The notes under the pieces are model-generated. The model worked only from the letters and a program-made list of their open reading frames with translations, was not told where the DNA came from and did no database searches. A stretch of DNA of 64,000 nucleotides from an uncultured Collinsella sp. (GTDB lineage: Bacteria; Actinomycetota; Coriobacteriia; Coriobacteriales; Coriobacteriaceae): NCBI GenBank assembly GCA_958405565.1, contig CATYEN010000002.1, forward strand, positions 27,602 to 91,601. Direction: 5' to 3'. Both the position numbers and the translations under genes were made by a program. Of this stretch, positions 1 through 8,182 are shown in pieces (the first letter of the stretch is position 1; each line of letters begins with the position of its first letter).

Positions 1-1997
1 GCGCCGGTCGAAAGCGTAATAAAGCCATCCTCTTCCAGGCGCATATCGATGCCGGCGATATCCACGTTGGAGATGCCCGAGCCCTGCATGGTAAGCGCGC
101 AGCCCAGGGCGCGCACGCGGTCGCCCAGGTCCACGGCCAGCGGCTTGTCGCGCCAGCCGATCATGTCCATCGCTCGCAGCAGGCAGCGGTCGAGCGCGCA
201 GGCATTGAGCTTCTCGTTGTAGTACTGCGGCATGACCTCGCCCTCGTGCACCATGTTCTTAAGGCGCAGGTCGGCAGGGTCCATGTGCAGCATGTCGGCG
301 AGCTCGTTTACGGCGCTCTCCACGGCAAACTGGCCCTGGGTGGCACCGTAGCCACGATACGCGCCGCCGCGGTTGGTATTGGTGTAGACGGCGTCCCAGC
401 TAAAGCGGCTTGCCTTCACATGGTTGTAGATGGGCAGGCTCTTGTGGCCCGAAAGGCCGATCGTCGTGGTAGCGTGCTCGCCGTACGCGCCGGCGTTGGA
501 CAGCGTATGCAGGTCGATGGCCGTAATGGTGCCGTCGTTCATGGCGCCCAGCTTAACGGTCATCTGCATCTGGTGGCGCGAGTTGCCCGCGGTGATGGTC
601 TCCTCGCGGGTGTAGCAGCAGTAGCTCGGACGGCCGGTCTGCTGGGTGACGAACGCCACGAAGATCTCGCAGCAGCCCGTCTGCTTGGAGCCAAAGCCGC
701 CGCCGATGCGCGGCTTAATGACCTGCACCTGCGACTGCGGGATATCGAGCGACTGAGCGACCATGCGGCGCACGTGGAAGGGCACCTGCGTAGAGGTGGT
801 CACCGAAATGCGGCCGAACGCGTCGGTGGTCGCGAAGGCACGGAAGGTCTCCATCGGCGCGGTCTGGGTTGCCTGGCTGGTGTAGGTGCGGGTGAAGACG
901 ATGTCGCTCTGGGCGAAGGCCTCGTCCAAGTCGCCAAAATCGCTGGTACCGCTGCATACCAGGTTACGCGGAACATCGCCGCCCTGCGGGAACATAAAGG
1001 TCACGTCGCCCTCGGGGTGGACCACGATGTCGTTATCGAGCGCCTTGGTAAAGTCGAGCAGGGGCTCGAGTACCTCGTAGTCGACCTTGATGAGCTTGAG
1101 CGCCTTGTCGGCAGCCTCCTCGGTCTCGGCGGCGACGATCGCCACCTCCTCGTTTTGGTAACGGACGAGGTTCTCGAGAATCAAGCGGTCGTAAGGACTC
1201 GGCTGCGGATAGCTCTGGCCGGCGATGGTAAAGCGGCGCTGGGGCACGTCCTCGTAGGTGTAGACGCCCACCACACCGGGCACCTTCAGGGCGCGCGACG
1301 TATCGATGGAGCGGATCTTGGCGCGGGCATACGGGCTGCGCTTGAGTTTGACGATGAGCGCGCCGGCGGGCACCATATCGCCCGTGTAGACGGGACGACC
1401 CTCGAGCAGCGCCTTCGAGTCCTTCTTGGGCTGCTTGTGGGTGATCTGCTTGTACGAGACACCATCGCAGCTGGTGTTATTGACCGGCAGCTCGGGCATC
1501 TCGAAGCCCACCTGCACGCCGGACTCGTTGAGGAAGCGGACGATGGCACGCAGCTGGCTCTCATAGCCGCTGCAGCGGCAGAGGTTGCCGGCCAGCTGGC
1601 GCGAGAGCTCCTCGCGCGTGGCGACGAGGCTCGGGTCCTCCTTGGCGGCGCGGGCGAGCGCCAGCACGTTCATGATGAGGCCGGGGGCGCAAAAACCGCA
1701 CTGCTCGGCGCCTTCGGCAGCCATAGCGCAGGCAAGCGCCTCGGACTCGGCCTTGAGGCCCTCGAGCGTGGTGATGGTGTGGCCCTCAACACGGGCGGCG
1801 GGAACCGAGCAGCTCAGCACCGGGTCGCCGTCGAGCCATACCGTACACAGACCGCAGTTGGTGGTCTCGCAGGCGCAGCGCACCGACGAGCAGCCCTGCT
1901 CGCGCAAAAGCGCAAAGAGCATGGTGTCGGGGGCAATCTGAACCTTGACCTTACGGCCGTTGAGCGTAAAGGAAAGATCGATGAGTTTGGCAGCCAT
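1..1997 (-). CDS. Xanthine dehydrogenase-type molybdenum hydroxylase, fused 2Fe-2S and molybdopterin chain (3' end outside window)
   Basis: The reading frame starts at the ATG at 1997 and runs off the left edge, so about 665 residues are visible. The N-terminus is a two-cluster 2Fe-2S module: C43-x4-C48-x2-C51-x11-C63 for the plant-type cluster, then CGFC at about 100-103 and CRCSGY further on for the second. The rest is the molybdopterin domain, with GGGFGSKQ and AYRGYGATQG, motifs of the xanthine dehydrogenase/aldehyde oxidase family. It would hydroxylate a purine or other N-heterocycle and pass electrons to the FAD subunit encoded just upstream; the start overlaps that gene's stop as TAATG. 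Fusion of small and large subunits into one chain is less usual than separate subunits. The substrate cannot be read from sequence. The selenium operon at 43.5-46.7 kb makes a selenium-dependent form plausible, but that is inference. Confidence 0.9.
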   Translation of the reverse strand, partial: MAAKLIDLSFTLNGRKVKVQIAPDTMLFALLREQGCSSVRCACETTNCGLCTVWLDGDPVLSCSVPAARVEGHTITTLEGLKAESEALACAMAAEGAEQCGFCAPGLIMNVLALARAAKEDPSLVATREELSRQLAGNLCRCSGYESQLRAIVRFLNESGVQVGFEMPELPVNNTSCDGVSYKQITHKQPKKDSKALLEGRPVYTGDMVPAGALIVKLKRSPYARAKIRSIDTSRALKVPGVVGVYTYEDVPQRRFTIAGQSYPQPSPYDRLILENLVRYQNEEVAIVAAETEEAADKALKLIKVDYEVLEPLLDFTKALDNDIVVHPEGDVTFMFPQGGDVPRNLVCSGTSDFGDLDEAFAQSDIVFTRTYTSQATQTAPMETFRAFATTDAFGRISVTTSTQVPFHVRRMVAQSLDIPQSQVQVIKPRIGGGFGSKQTGCCEIFVAFVTQQTGRPSYCCYTREETITAGNSRHQMQMTVKLGAMNDGTITAIDLHTLSNAGAYGEHATTTIGLSGHKSLPIYNHVKASRFSWDAVYTNTNRGGAYRGYGATQGQFAVESAVNELADMLHMDPADLRLKNMVHEGEVMPQYYNEKLNACALDRCLLRAMDMIGWRDKPLAVDLGDRVRALGCALTMQGSGISNVDIAGIDMRLEEDGFITLSTG

Positions 1998-2911
1998 TAG
2001 CGCACCTCGCTAGAATCGACGCCGGGCACGCGGCGGCAGGAATACTCGTCCGTGGCAAACTTAGGGACCTGAACGGTCTCGAGCTCGCAGGCAAGCGCGG
2101 CCGAAAGCTCGATGCCGGCGGCGCGGCGCACGGCCTGGATCGCCAGCGGAGCCGAGATGCGGCGGCGGTACTCGGCCGAGCCCCACAGGTTGGTGCCGTA
2201 GCTCAGCGCGCGCACGGATGCGGCGAGAGCGCGAAGCTCGTCCTCGGAAGGCTGCTCGCTGGTGAGGCCGCACGCCTCGCCCTGTAACAGGGTCGCGCGC
2301 AGCGGGCGGGCTCCCACGGTAACGTGCCAGGAATTATCCCACCAGGCGGCGGTGACATTGAGCGAGGGGAAATCGGTCGCAGCCTTGCGCACGGCCTCGT
2401 AGCTCGCGCGGTAGTCGTGCTTGACGACCACCACGTGCTCAATCACGTCGCGCACGTAGCCCATGTCGACGAACTCGGCGAGCGGCACGCGGCCGGCGCC
2501 CGTCAGCTCAACATAGGAATCAAGCGCCAGGAAGGCCGAGAGCACGTCCGAGAAACCGAAGCGGCCGTAGATGCTACCGCCCACCGTGGCGGTGTTGCGC
2601 AGCTGCACGCCCACGATATCGTGGACGGCAAATTCAAAGACATTGTTGACAAGCGCGTTGAGCCCGGCATGTCGCTCGAGCTGGCGCAGGGTGCACATGG
2701 CACCGATGCGAAACTCGGTCTCGGTCTCCTCGATCTGATCGAGTCCGCAGGCCGAAAGGTCAATCGCCGTCGCCACGCGACGCGAACCCAGGCGCATCCA
2801 GATGCCGCCGCCCACAATCTTGTTGTTGCGGTTTTTCTGCAAGAGCTCATAGGCTTCGGCCGCGTTTCCAACACGTACGTAGGTACCGAACTTGAGCACG
2901 TTCTCCCCCAT
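1997..2911 (-). CDS. FAD-binding subunit of the xanthine dehydrogenase-type hydroxylase
   Basis: 304 residues with the FAD-binding fold of molybdopterin dehydrogenases. IVGGGIWMRLG near residue 33 and the segment around TATVGGSIYGRFGFSD (about 105-122) correspond to the family's two flavin-contacting glycine-rich motifs. It carries electrons from the Fe-S clusters of the partner chain to NAD or another acceptor. Its TAA stop overlaps the ATG of the fused 2Fe-2S/Mo chain, so the two are translationally coupled. The ATG at 2911 is taken as the start; a GAAGAG stretch lies immediately before it, unusually close for a ribosome binding site, so the exact start is moderately uncertain. No third subunit gene is visible, as expected if the small and large chains are fused. 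Confidence 0.88.
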   Translation of the reverse strand: MGENVLKFGTYVRVGNAAEAYELLQKNRNNKIVGGGIWMRLGSRRVATAIDLSACGLDQIEETETEFRIGAMCTLRQLERHAGLNALVNNVFEFAVHDIVGVQLRNTATVGGSIYGRFGFSDVLSAFLALDSYVELTGAGRVPLAEFVDMGYVRDVIEHVVVVKHDYRASYEAVRKAATDFPSLNVTAAWWDNSWHVTVGARPLRATLLQGEACGLTSEQPSEDELRALAASVRALSYGTNLWGSAEYRRRISAPLAIQAVRRAAGIELSAALACELETVQVPKFATDEYSCRRVPGVDSSEVR

Positions 2912-2982
2912 CTCTTCACTTGTCCAGTACTTTTAAGTGTACCAAACGAGGAGCCGCACGCCGTCGAACGACAAGAACGCCA

Positions 2983-3088
2983 CGTGGGACAAATTAATCA
3001 GTAGTTTTTGTCCCAGGGTCGCCTGCGGCAACATGGCCGAAATGACTCTCACACCTGGGACAAGAACTACTGATTAATTTGTCCCACG
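2983..3088. repeat. Long inverted repeat, 35-nt arms
   Basis: Arms at 2983-3017 and 3054-3088 are complementary over 35 positions with a single mismatch, around a 36-nt centre. Each arm also contains its own smaller palindrome, GGGACAAA near one end and TTTGTCCC near the other. It lies between the start of the hydroxylase operon and the terminator of gdhA, so it is outside coding sequence and not the gdhA terminator itself. Confidence 0.9.
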
Positions 3089-3100
3089 CCTCCGCGAAAG

Positions 3101-3138
3101 AGAAAAGGCTCCCAGCCGCGATGACTGGGAGCCTTTTC
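3101..3138 (-). terminator. Rho-independent terminator of gdhA
   Basis: On the minus strand a GGCTCCCAG/CTGGGAGCC stem (arms 3108-3116 and 3125-3133) is followed by TTTTCTC. It sits 22 nt past the gdhA stop codon. Confidence 0.85.
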
Positions 3139-3159
3139 GAATGCTATGTCAGGCAGGAT

Positions 3160-4515
3160 TTAGCAGACGCCCTGGGCAAGCATGGCGTCGGCGACCTTCA
3201 GGAAGCCGGCGATGTTGGCGCCCATGACGAAGTTGCCCTCCTCGCCGTACTCCTTGGCGGTGTCGTCCACGTTGTGGAACATGCCGCGCATGAGCTGCTC
3301 GAGCTTGCCGTCGACCTCCTCGAAGGTCCAGGACAGGTGCTCGGCGTTCTGGCTCATCTCGAGGCCGGACACGAGCACGCCGCCGGCGTTGGCAGCCTTA
3401 CCGGGCATGAAGGCGACGCCGTTCTCCTGGAAGTAGGTCGTGGCCTCGATGGTCGTGGGCATGTTCGCGCCCTCGCCGACCACCTTGCAGCCGTTGGCGA
3501 CGAGCGCCTGGGCGTCCTCGAGCAGCAGCGTGTTCTCGCGAGCGCAGGGCAGCGCGATGTCGCAGGGAAGCTGCCACACGCCACGGCCGTCGCCCTCGTG
3601 CCACACGGCGTTGGGCTTCTCGTCAACATACATGGCGAGCGTGACGCCCTTGTCGTGGCCGGAGCGCTTCTGGTTGTAGACGTGCTCGAGCACGGTGTAG
3701 TCGATGCCGTCGGGATCCTCGACCCAGCCGTGGGTGTCGGAGCAGGCGAGCACCTTGCCGCCGAGCTGGGCGACCTTCTGGACGGCGTAGATGGCGACGT
3801 TACCGGAGCCGTGAACGACGACGTTCTTGCCCTCGAAGGAGTCGCCGCGGCTCTTGAGGTACTCGTCCACAAAGTAAACCAGGCCGTAACCGGTGGCCTC
3901 GGTACGAGCGAGCGAACCGCCAAAGGAGAGACCCTTGCCGGTGAGGACACCGGTCCACTCGTTGGTCAGGCGCTTGTACTGACCGAACATGTAGGCAACC
4001 TCGCGGCCGCCAACGCCCAGGTCGCCGGCAGGAACGTCGGTGTTGGGGCCAATGTGGCGGTAGAGCTCGGTCATGAAGGACTGGCAGAAGTGCATGATCT
4101 CGTTGTTGGACTTGCCCTTGGGGTCAAAGTCGGAGCCGCCCTTGCCGCCGCCCATGGGAAGGGTGGTCAGGCTGTTCTTGAGGATCTGCTCCAAGCCCAG
4201 GAACTTGAGCATACCCAGGGTGACCGTCGGGTTAAAGCGCAGACCGCCCTTGTAGGGTCCAATGGCAGAATTGAACTCGACACGATAGCCGCGGTTGACC
4301 TGGACCTTGCCCTGGTCATCGACCCAGGGGACACGGAACATAACGATGCGCTCGGGCTCGACGAGGCGCTCAAGCAGGGCGGCCTCCTCGTACTCGGGAT
4401 GGGCGTCGAGCGCCGGCTGGATGGTGCCGAGGATCTCGGTCGCGGCCTGGATGAACTCAGGCTGCTCGGGATAGCGGGCCTTGAGCTCGTCGAGAACTTT
4501 CTGCGTGTAGCTCAT
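3160..4515 (-). CDS. gdhA: NADP-type glutamate dehydrogenase
   Basis: 451 residues, the usual length for hexameric class I glutamate dehydrogenase, which interconverts 2-oxoglutarate plus ammonium and glutamate. The catalytic region PMGGGKGGSDFDPKGKS carries the active-site lysine, and GKNVVVHGSGNVAIYA is the dinucleotide-binding turn of the second domain. An upstream in-frame ATG at 4563 exists, but the ATG at 4515 is preceded by GGAGG at proper spacing and gives the family's normal N-terminus (MSYTQKVLDELKARYP), so it is chosen. The gene is monocistronic, with a terminator at 3101-3138. NADP rather than NAD specificity is the family expectation and was not tested against individual residues. 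Confidence 0.95.
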   Translation of the reverse strand: MSYTQKVLDELKARYPEQPEFIQAATEILGTIQPALDAHPEYEEAALLERLVEPERIVMFRVPWVDDQGKVQVNRGYRVEFNSAIGPYKGGLRFNPTVTLGMLKFLGLEQILKNSLTTLPMGGGKGGSDFDPKGKSNNEIMHFCQSFMTELYRHIGPNTDVPAGDLGVGGREVAYMFGQYKRLTNEWTGVLTGKGLSFGGSLARTEATGYGLVYFVDEYLKSRGDSFEGKNVVVHGSGNVAIYAVQKVAQLGGKVLACSDTHGWVEDPDGIDYTVLEHVYNQKRSGHDKGVTLAMYVDEKPNAVWHEGDGRGVWQLPCDIALPCARENTLLLEDAQALVANGCKVVGEGANMPTTIEATTYFQENGVAFMPGKAANAGGVLVSGLEMSQNAEHLSWTFEEVDGKLEQLMRGMFHNVDDTAKEYGEEGNFVMGANIAGFLKVADAMLAQGVC

Positions 4516-4563
4516 GCTTCCTCCAATTGATGGAAAAGAAAAGTGTCGTTCGAGGCGCCCCAT

Positions 4564-4772
4564 GCGCCGCGAGCTTTATCGAGTATGGATAATATCGCAC
4601 TGTTGCAGCAAAGTTTCGCATAAGCCGACGAGCAGATGTTTCGTTTTGATTACGATGCAGGTAGAAGCGTTTTTGAGTGCCTGAGGTGCAAAACCCGTGT
4701 TTCAAACCTGTTTCGTCCACGTGTTCCAAACCACCACAAAGGTGCCTGTCCCCAATGTGGCGGTGTTGGTGG
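4564..4772. other. gdhA upstream gap
   Basis: 209 bases between the gdhA start region and the end of the next minus-strand gene. It must contain the gdhA promoter; an AT-rich GATATTATCC lies at about 4585-4594 on the minus strand, but I see no convincing -35 partner. Apart from the imperfect inverted repeat at 4714-4784 nothing else is recognisable. Confidence 0.4.
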
Positions 4773-4784
4773 TTAAAGGACGAG
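4714..4784. repeat. Imperfect inverted repeat at the end of the DUF3343 gene
   Basis: TCGTCC followed by AACCACCAC on the left pairs with GTTGGTGGTT followed by GGACGA on the right, with unpaired bases between blocks. The right arm overlaps the last codons of the gene ending at 4773. The central part carries GGTGCCTGTCCCC. Weaker than the other inverted repeats in the window. Confidence 0.45.
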
Positions 4785-5168
4785 CTGATGGTAGTCGGCG
4801 GGGGTTATGCGGCCTTCGGTGGCGGCACGGAATGCGGCGAGCGCATCGCCCGAGAACGGCATGGCCCAGCACAGCCCGCAGCCAGCGGTAATGGAGCCGG
4901 GCAAAGGCATAATGCGCCCGGGCACACCGGCGGCAAGGCACAGCTGCTCGCATTCCATCACATCGAAGGTGCTGTCGAACGAAACGATGATTTTGCGTTC
5001 GTGGTCGAGGGCATCACCGGACGGGCCGCCGCGGTGTGCCTCACGATACGCCGCGGCGGCCGCTTCCTCTTCCGCGGTATGCCCACAGCCACCGCAACCG
5101 CAGGTACAGGGTTCGGACCCGTCACAAGTGCAAGGTTCCCCGGTATCGGGGCAAATATCGTGAGACAT
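4773..5168 (-). CDS. DUF3343 protein with Cys-rich N-terminal extension
   Basis: 131 residues. The C-terminal two thirds (from KIIVSFDSTFDVMECEQLC to the end) is a DUF3343 domain, a small family proposed as a sulfur or selenium carrier, and resembles the second copy at 44702-44953. The N-terminus is an extension with eight cysteines in about 25 residues (CPDTGEPCTCDGSEPCTCG, then CGGCGH), which could bind metal or selenium. The ATG at 5168 has GGGAGA just upstream; an ATG at 5180 overlaps that ribosome binding site and is less likely. It follows mobA by 15 nt and lies in the same block as selC, selB and selA. The function is not established. Confidence 0.75.
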   Translation of the reverse strand: MSHDICPDTGEPCTCDGSEPCTCGCGGCGHTAEEEAAAAAYREAHRGGPSGDALDHERKIIVSFDSTFDVMECEQLCLAAGVPGRIMPLPGSITAGCGLCWAMPFSGDALAAFRAATEGRITPADYHQLVL

Positions 5169-5183
5169 GGCATCTCCCATCGT

Positions 5184-5816
5184 CTAGGCGAGCAGTTCGG
5201 CTGCCGCAAACTCCTCGGGCGTATTGACGTTTTCGAAGCAGAGCGTCGAGCCCGCGGCCTTAATGATCTGCGGCTCATCCATATAACCGGCCTGAACGCG
5301 ATTGATCAGGCAGCGAATGCGTTGGCGGTCGCAGGCGAGCAGCTCTTGGGCAACCGGCGCGCACGCGTCACGGCGCCAGACAGCGCAAAGCGGCTCAATC
5401 CCCCGCTCCTCGCGCGGCACGCATACATCGAGCGCCTCGGCCTCAACACGATCGGCAAGCGCGCCGATGAGTTCCGGCGAGACAAACGGCATATCGCAGG
5501 CAACGATCGCCACGAGAGGCAGCCGAGCCGCAGCCAACGAGCTCGCGATGCCGCGCATGGCGCCCGCCGACCCTTCAAGGTCCGCCACCACCCGCGGCAC
5601 CAGGCCGCCAAACGTGTGCTCCTCAAGGTAGGCAAGCTCGCTGGGACGCGAAGTGGTCACGACTAACTCGCCGGCAACTGGCGCCAGTCGGCTAAGCACG
5701 CGCTCGATGAGCGGCTCGCCGCAAAACGCCATGCGCGCCTTATCGCAGCCCATGCGCGAGGACAGCCCGCCCGCCTGGACGACACAAGAAAGATCGGCAC
5801 GTCTTACGGTAGTCAT
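5184..5816 (-). CDS. mobA: Molybdenum cofactor guanylyltransferase
   Basis: 210 residues. It transfers GMP to Mo-molybdopterin to make MGD, needed by FdhF and the DMSO-reductase-family enzyme in this window. The N-terminus CVVQAGGLSSRMGCDKARM is the nucleotidyltransferase signature (normally LAGGxSxRMGxDK, here QAGGLSSRMGCDK), and CDMPFVSPELI matches the conserved aspartate motif. The open frame extends upstream through the selC region, but GGAGG lies just ahead of the ATG at 5816, which also gives the normal family N-terminus. It is followed by the Cys-rich DUF3343 gene, probably as a two-gene unit. Confidence 0.88.
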   Translation of the reverse strand: MTTVRRADLSCVVQAGGLSSRMGCDKARMAFCGEPLIERVLSRLAPVAGELVVTTSRPSELAYLEEHTFGGLVPRVVADLEGSAGAMRGIASSLAAARLPLVAIVACDMPFVSPELIGALADRVEAEALDVCVPREERGIEPLCAVWRRDACAPVAQELLACDRQRIRCLINRVQAGYMDEPQIIKAAGSTLCFENVNTPEEFAAAELLA

Positions 5817-5906
5817 ACGGCAAAACACCTCCATCGGCATGCTCGAAACCCGGTGCACGAAGCTAAATACAGCCGCCAAAATAGCGGCGCTACAAAAAGC
5901 TCGTGC

Positions 5907-5961
5907 AAAAACAAAACAGCGCCTTTGCGGCACGCAGCAAGACCGCGAGCACAAAAGCGCT
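5907..5961 (-). terminator. Terminator after selC
   Basis: On the minus strand a 12-bp stem with wobble pairs (AGCGCTTTTGTG against CGCAAAGGCGCT, plus-strand blocks 5950-5961 and 5918-5929) is followed by GTTTTGTTTTTG. It ends the tRNA-Sec transcript and separates it from mobA. Confidence 0.7.
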
Positions 5962-5970
5962 GGTAGCGTA

Positions 5971-6067
5971 TGGCGGGAACGTATGTGAATCGAACACATC
6001 CAAGACGTTTTGCACGCCTCGCAACGGTTTTGAGGACCGCGGAGCCCACCGGAGCCCATCCGTTCCC
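5971..6067 (-). tRNA. selC: tRNA-Sec (anticodon UCA)
   Basis: 97 nt with encoded CCA. The 5' GGGAACG pairs with the 3' CGTTCCC, a long 6-bp D stem (GGGCUC paired with GGGCUC through G-U pairs) has a tiny CGGU loop, the anticodon loop reads CUCAAA with UCA, and a long variable arm (GCGAGGCGUGCAAAACGUC region) precedes a T arm with GTTCGATTC. All are hallmarks of selenocysteine tRNA. A TGG-TAAAAT extended -10 lies at 6080-6085 on the minus strand, 12 nt upstream. selB and selA lie immediately upstream on the same strand. Confidence 0.95.
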
Positions 6068-6137
6068 AAGTGCGGCGATATTTTACCAAACCAGGCAGCC
6101 CGCAGCCGCACAGGACACCAGAGTAGTCATTCTGGAA

Positions 6138-6204
6138 GTTGCGGTGGAATACGGACTAAATGGACTAGATATAGGGGTAAACAGTCCGTATTTCACCGCA
6201 ACTG
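6138..6204. repeat. Long inverted repeat, 21-nt arms
   Basis: Arms at 6138-6158 and 6184-6204 are complementary with one mismatch over 21 positions and a 25-nt centre. It lies between the selB stop (6215) and selC (5' end 6067), and has no run of T that would make it an ordinary terminator. Confidence 0.85.
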
Positions 6205-6214
6205 ATGAGGGGCC

Positions 6215-8182
6215 CTAGCGCAGGGAGCGCAGGCCGCCGGCTTCTTTATCTAGTGCTGTGAAGCGCACGACATCCAGGTGCTCCAGGATGCTGATGGCTC
6301 GTTTGCGCGACACGCCTAGGGCCTCGCGCAACACACTCGTGGTGGCAGCGCCACCGGCGTCGGCAATGGCGGAAGCGACGAGCTCACGCGCGCGGGCCTC
6401 AGCGGCAGCAGACAGGGCAACGTCGCGCTCGACCTTCACGATGGAACGATTAAGCGAAAGCTCGCGCAGGGCGCGCGTCATGGTGTCGCGATCGAGCTGT
6501 AGTCGCTCGCCCACCTCGGGCAACGTCGGTGCGTCGAGGCCCGTCTCGTCAAGCAGCGCGACGATCCGCTCGCATGCCTCGCGCACCACGCGTGCCGCCG
6601 CGGCGGCCGAATGCGGATCGAATACCTCGGCACCCTCGGTGGCGCACACGCCACGCGAGCAGCCCTCGGCAATCAGGGCCGCGGCAACGCCTTCATCAGC
6701 GGCAGGCCACGCAGCATGGGCAACGGCGCCGGGCGTAAAGCCCGTCTCTTTGGGAGCCGCCGAGTGCATGGCCGACAGGGTCGCCGCCAGTGCATCCATC
6801 GCGGCGTCGAGCACCACAGCGTCCGCCAAGAGGCCCGCATCGCCCACGGCAAGCTTGCGAACGGAGCCCTGCGCCACCAACCCGCGCAGTGCGGCATCGA
6901 CCTCGCCGACACCAAGATCCAAAGCCTCGGCAACATCAATCGCCGTAACCGGCAGCGTCTGCAACGCCAGCCAAGCGCCCACACCGCCCGCGATATCGCC
7001 GGACTCGAGCGCCGCAAACAGCGCGCGCTCGCCGGCCGAAAGCTCGCGCGAGCGACGGCAGCGCGAAAGCAGCACGCGCCCGCCGCCAATAAGCATCACG
7101 GGCGAATAGGACAGCACCACAACATGGTCCCCGGCACGCAGCGGCAACGGCTCCTCCAAGCGAACCTGAACGATACGGGTCTCGCCCACTGCCATGGGGG
7201 CCTCGTCCTCCATGAACATGATGCGACCGACAACCTCGGCCGTACCCGCCATCACGTGCACACGCGCACCCGACTCGAGCACACGCGGCTTGGCTCCCTC
7301 GCGACCCAAATACGTAAACGTCATCATAAAGCGCATCGACTGGCCAAAACGGCCCGGCACGCCGAGCATCTCACCGCGATCGAGCGCGGCGACAGCATCG
7401 CCCACCAAGTTGAGCGCCACACGCTGGCCGGGCAACGCCCGCGGCGTATCGTCATGTACCTGAATCCCGCGCACACGACAGACCGTACGCGACGGTAACG
7501 CCATCAGCTCGTCACCCACCGCAACCGGCGCATCGTGCAGCGTTCCCGTCACCACGGTACCGGCGCCCTTGATCGTAAAGCAGCGGTCGATGGGCAGCCG
7601 CGGCGCGGCATCGGTGGTCTCGGCACGGGCACGGCAGGCATCCCAGCAAGCGGCAACCTGCTCGTCGAGCGCAGCCAGCAGGTCATCGATTCCCGCGCCG
7701 GTCTTGGACGACACAGGCACGGTCGACGCGCCCGCAAACACGGTGTCCGACAAAAAGTCATCAACATCGAGCTCGGCAAGCTCGGTCATCTCGGCATCGG
7801 CCAGGTCGCACATAGTCAGCGCCACCACCATATGCGTAACGCCCAGCAGCTCCAGCACATGCACGTGCTCGCGGGTCTGCGGCATCACGCCCTCGACGGC
7901 CGAAACCACCAGCACGGCCACGTCGATACCCGTGGCGCCCTGCACCATGGCGCGCAAGTAATGCGCGTGGCCCGGCACGTCGACCAGGCCAACGATCTTG
8001 CCACTCGGCAGCGCTAGCTCGCCAAAGCCCAGCTCCACGGTCATACCGCGACGGCGCTCAACCTCCAGACGGTCGGGATTCTTACCGGTCAGCGCCTCGA
8101 TCAGTGCCGACTTACCGTGGTCGACGTGGCCCGCCGTGCCAACGATAACGGGACACTCCATCAGCGCCTGAACCTCACTCAT
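6215..8182 (-). CDS. selB: Selenocysteine-specific translation elongation factor
   Basis: 655 residues. SelB carries Sec-tRNA to UGA codons that precede a SECIS hairpin. The GTP-binding domain shows GTAGHVDHGKSALIEALTG (G1), RGMTVELGF (G2 region) and DVPGHAHYL (G3) in the first 85 residues, followed by EF-Tu-like beta domains and a C-terminal tail of winged-helix repeats that bind the SECIS RNA (for example VLREALGVSRKRAISILEHLDV near the end). The start codon overlaps the selA stop as ATGA, so selA and selB are co-translated. The targets in this window are fdhF and probably selD. Confidence 0.96.
   Translation of the reverse strand: MSEVQALMECPVIVGTAGHVDHGKSALIEALTGKNPDRLEVERRRGMTVELGFGELALPSGKIVGLVDVPGHAHYLRAMVQGATGIDVAVLVVSAVEGVMPQTREHVHVLELLGVTHMVVALTMCDLADAEMTELAELDVDDFLSDTVFAGASTVPVSSKTGAGIDDLLAALDEQVAACWDACRARAETTDAAPRLPIDRCFTIKGAGTVVTGTLHDAPVAVGDELMALPSRTVCRVRGIQVHDDTPRALPGQRVALNLVGDAVAALDRGEMLGVPGRFGQSMRFMMTFTYLGREGAKPRVLESGARVHVMAGTAEVVGRIMFMEDEAPMAVGETRIVQVRLEEPLPLRAGDHVVVLSYSPVMLIGGGRVLLSRCRRSRELSAGERALFAALESGDIAGGVGAWLALQTLPVTAIDVAEALDLGVGEVDAALRGLVAQGSVRKLAVGDAGLLADAVVLDAAMDALAATLSAMHSAAPKETGFTPGAVAHAAWPAADEGVAAALIAEGCSRGVCATEGAEVFDPHSAAAAARVVREACERIVALLDETGLDAPTLPEVGERLQLDRDTMTRALRELSLNRSIVKVERDVALSAAAEARARELVASAIADAGGAATTSVLREALGVSRKRAISILEHLDVVRFTALDKEAGGLRSLR

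Noticed and set aside
246..2000. 584-codon plus-strand open frame over the hydroxylase gene
   Set aside because: The minus strand encodes clear 2Fe-2S and molybdopterin motifs in the same interval.
3079..4530. 483-codon plus-strand frame over gdhA
   Set aside because: Antisense shadow of a well-conserved glutamate dehydrogenase.
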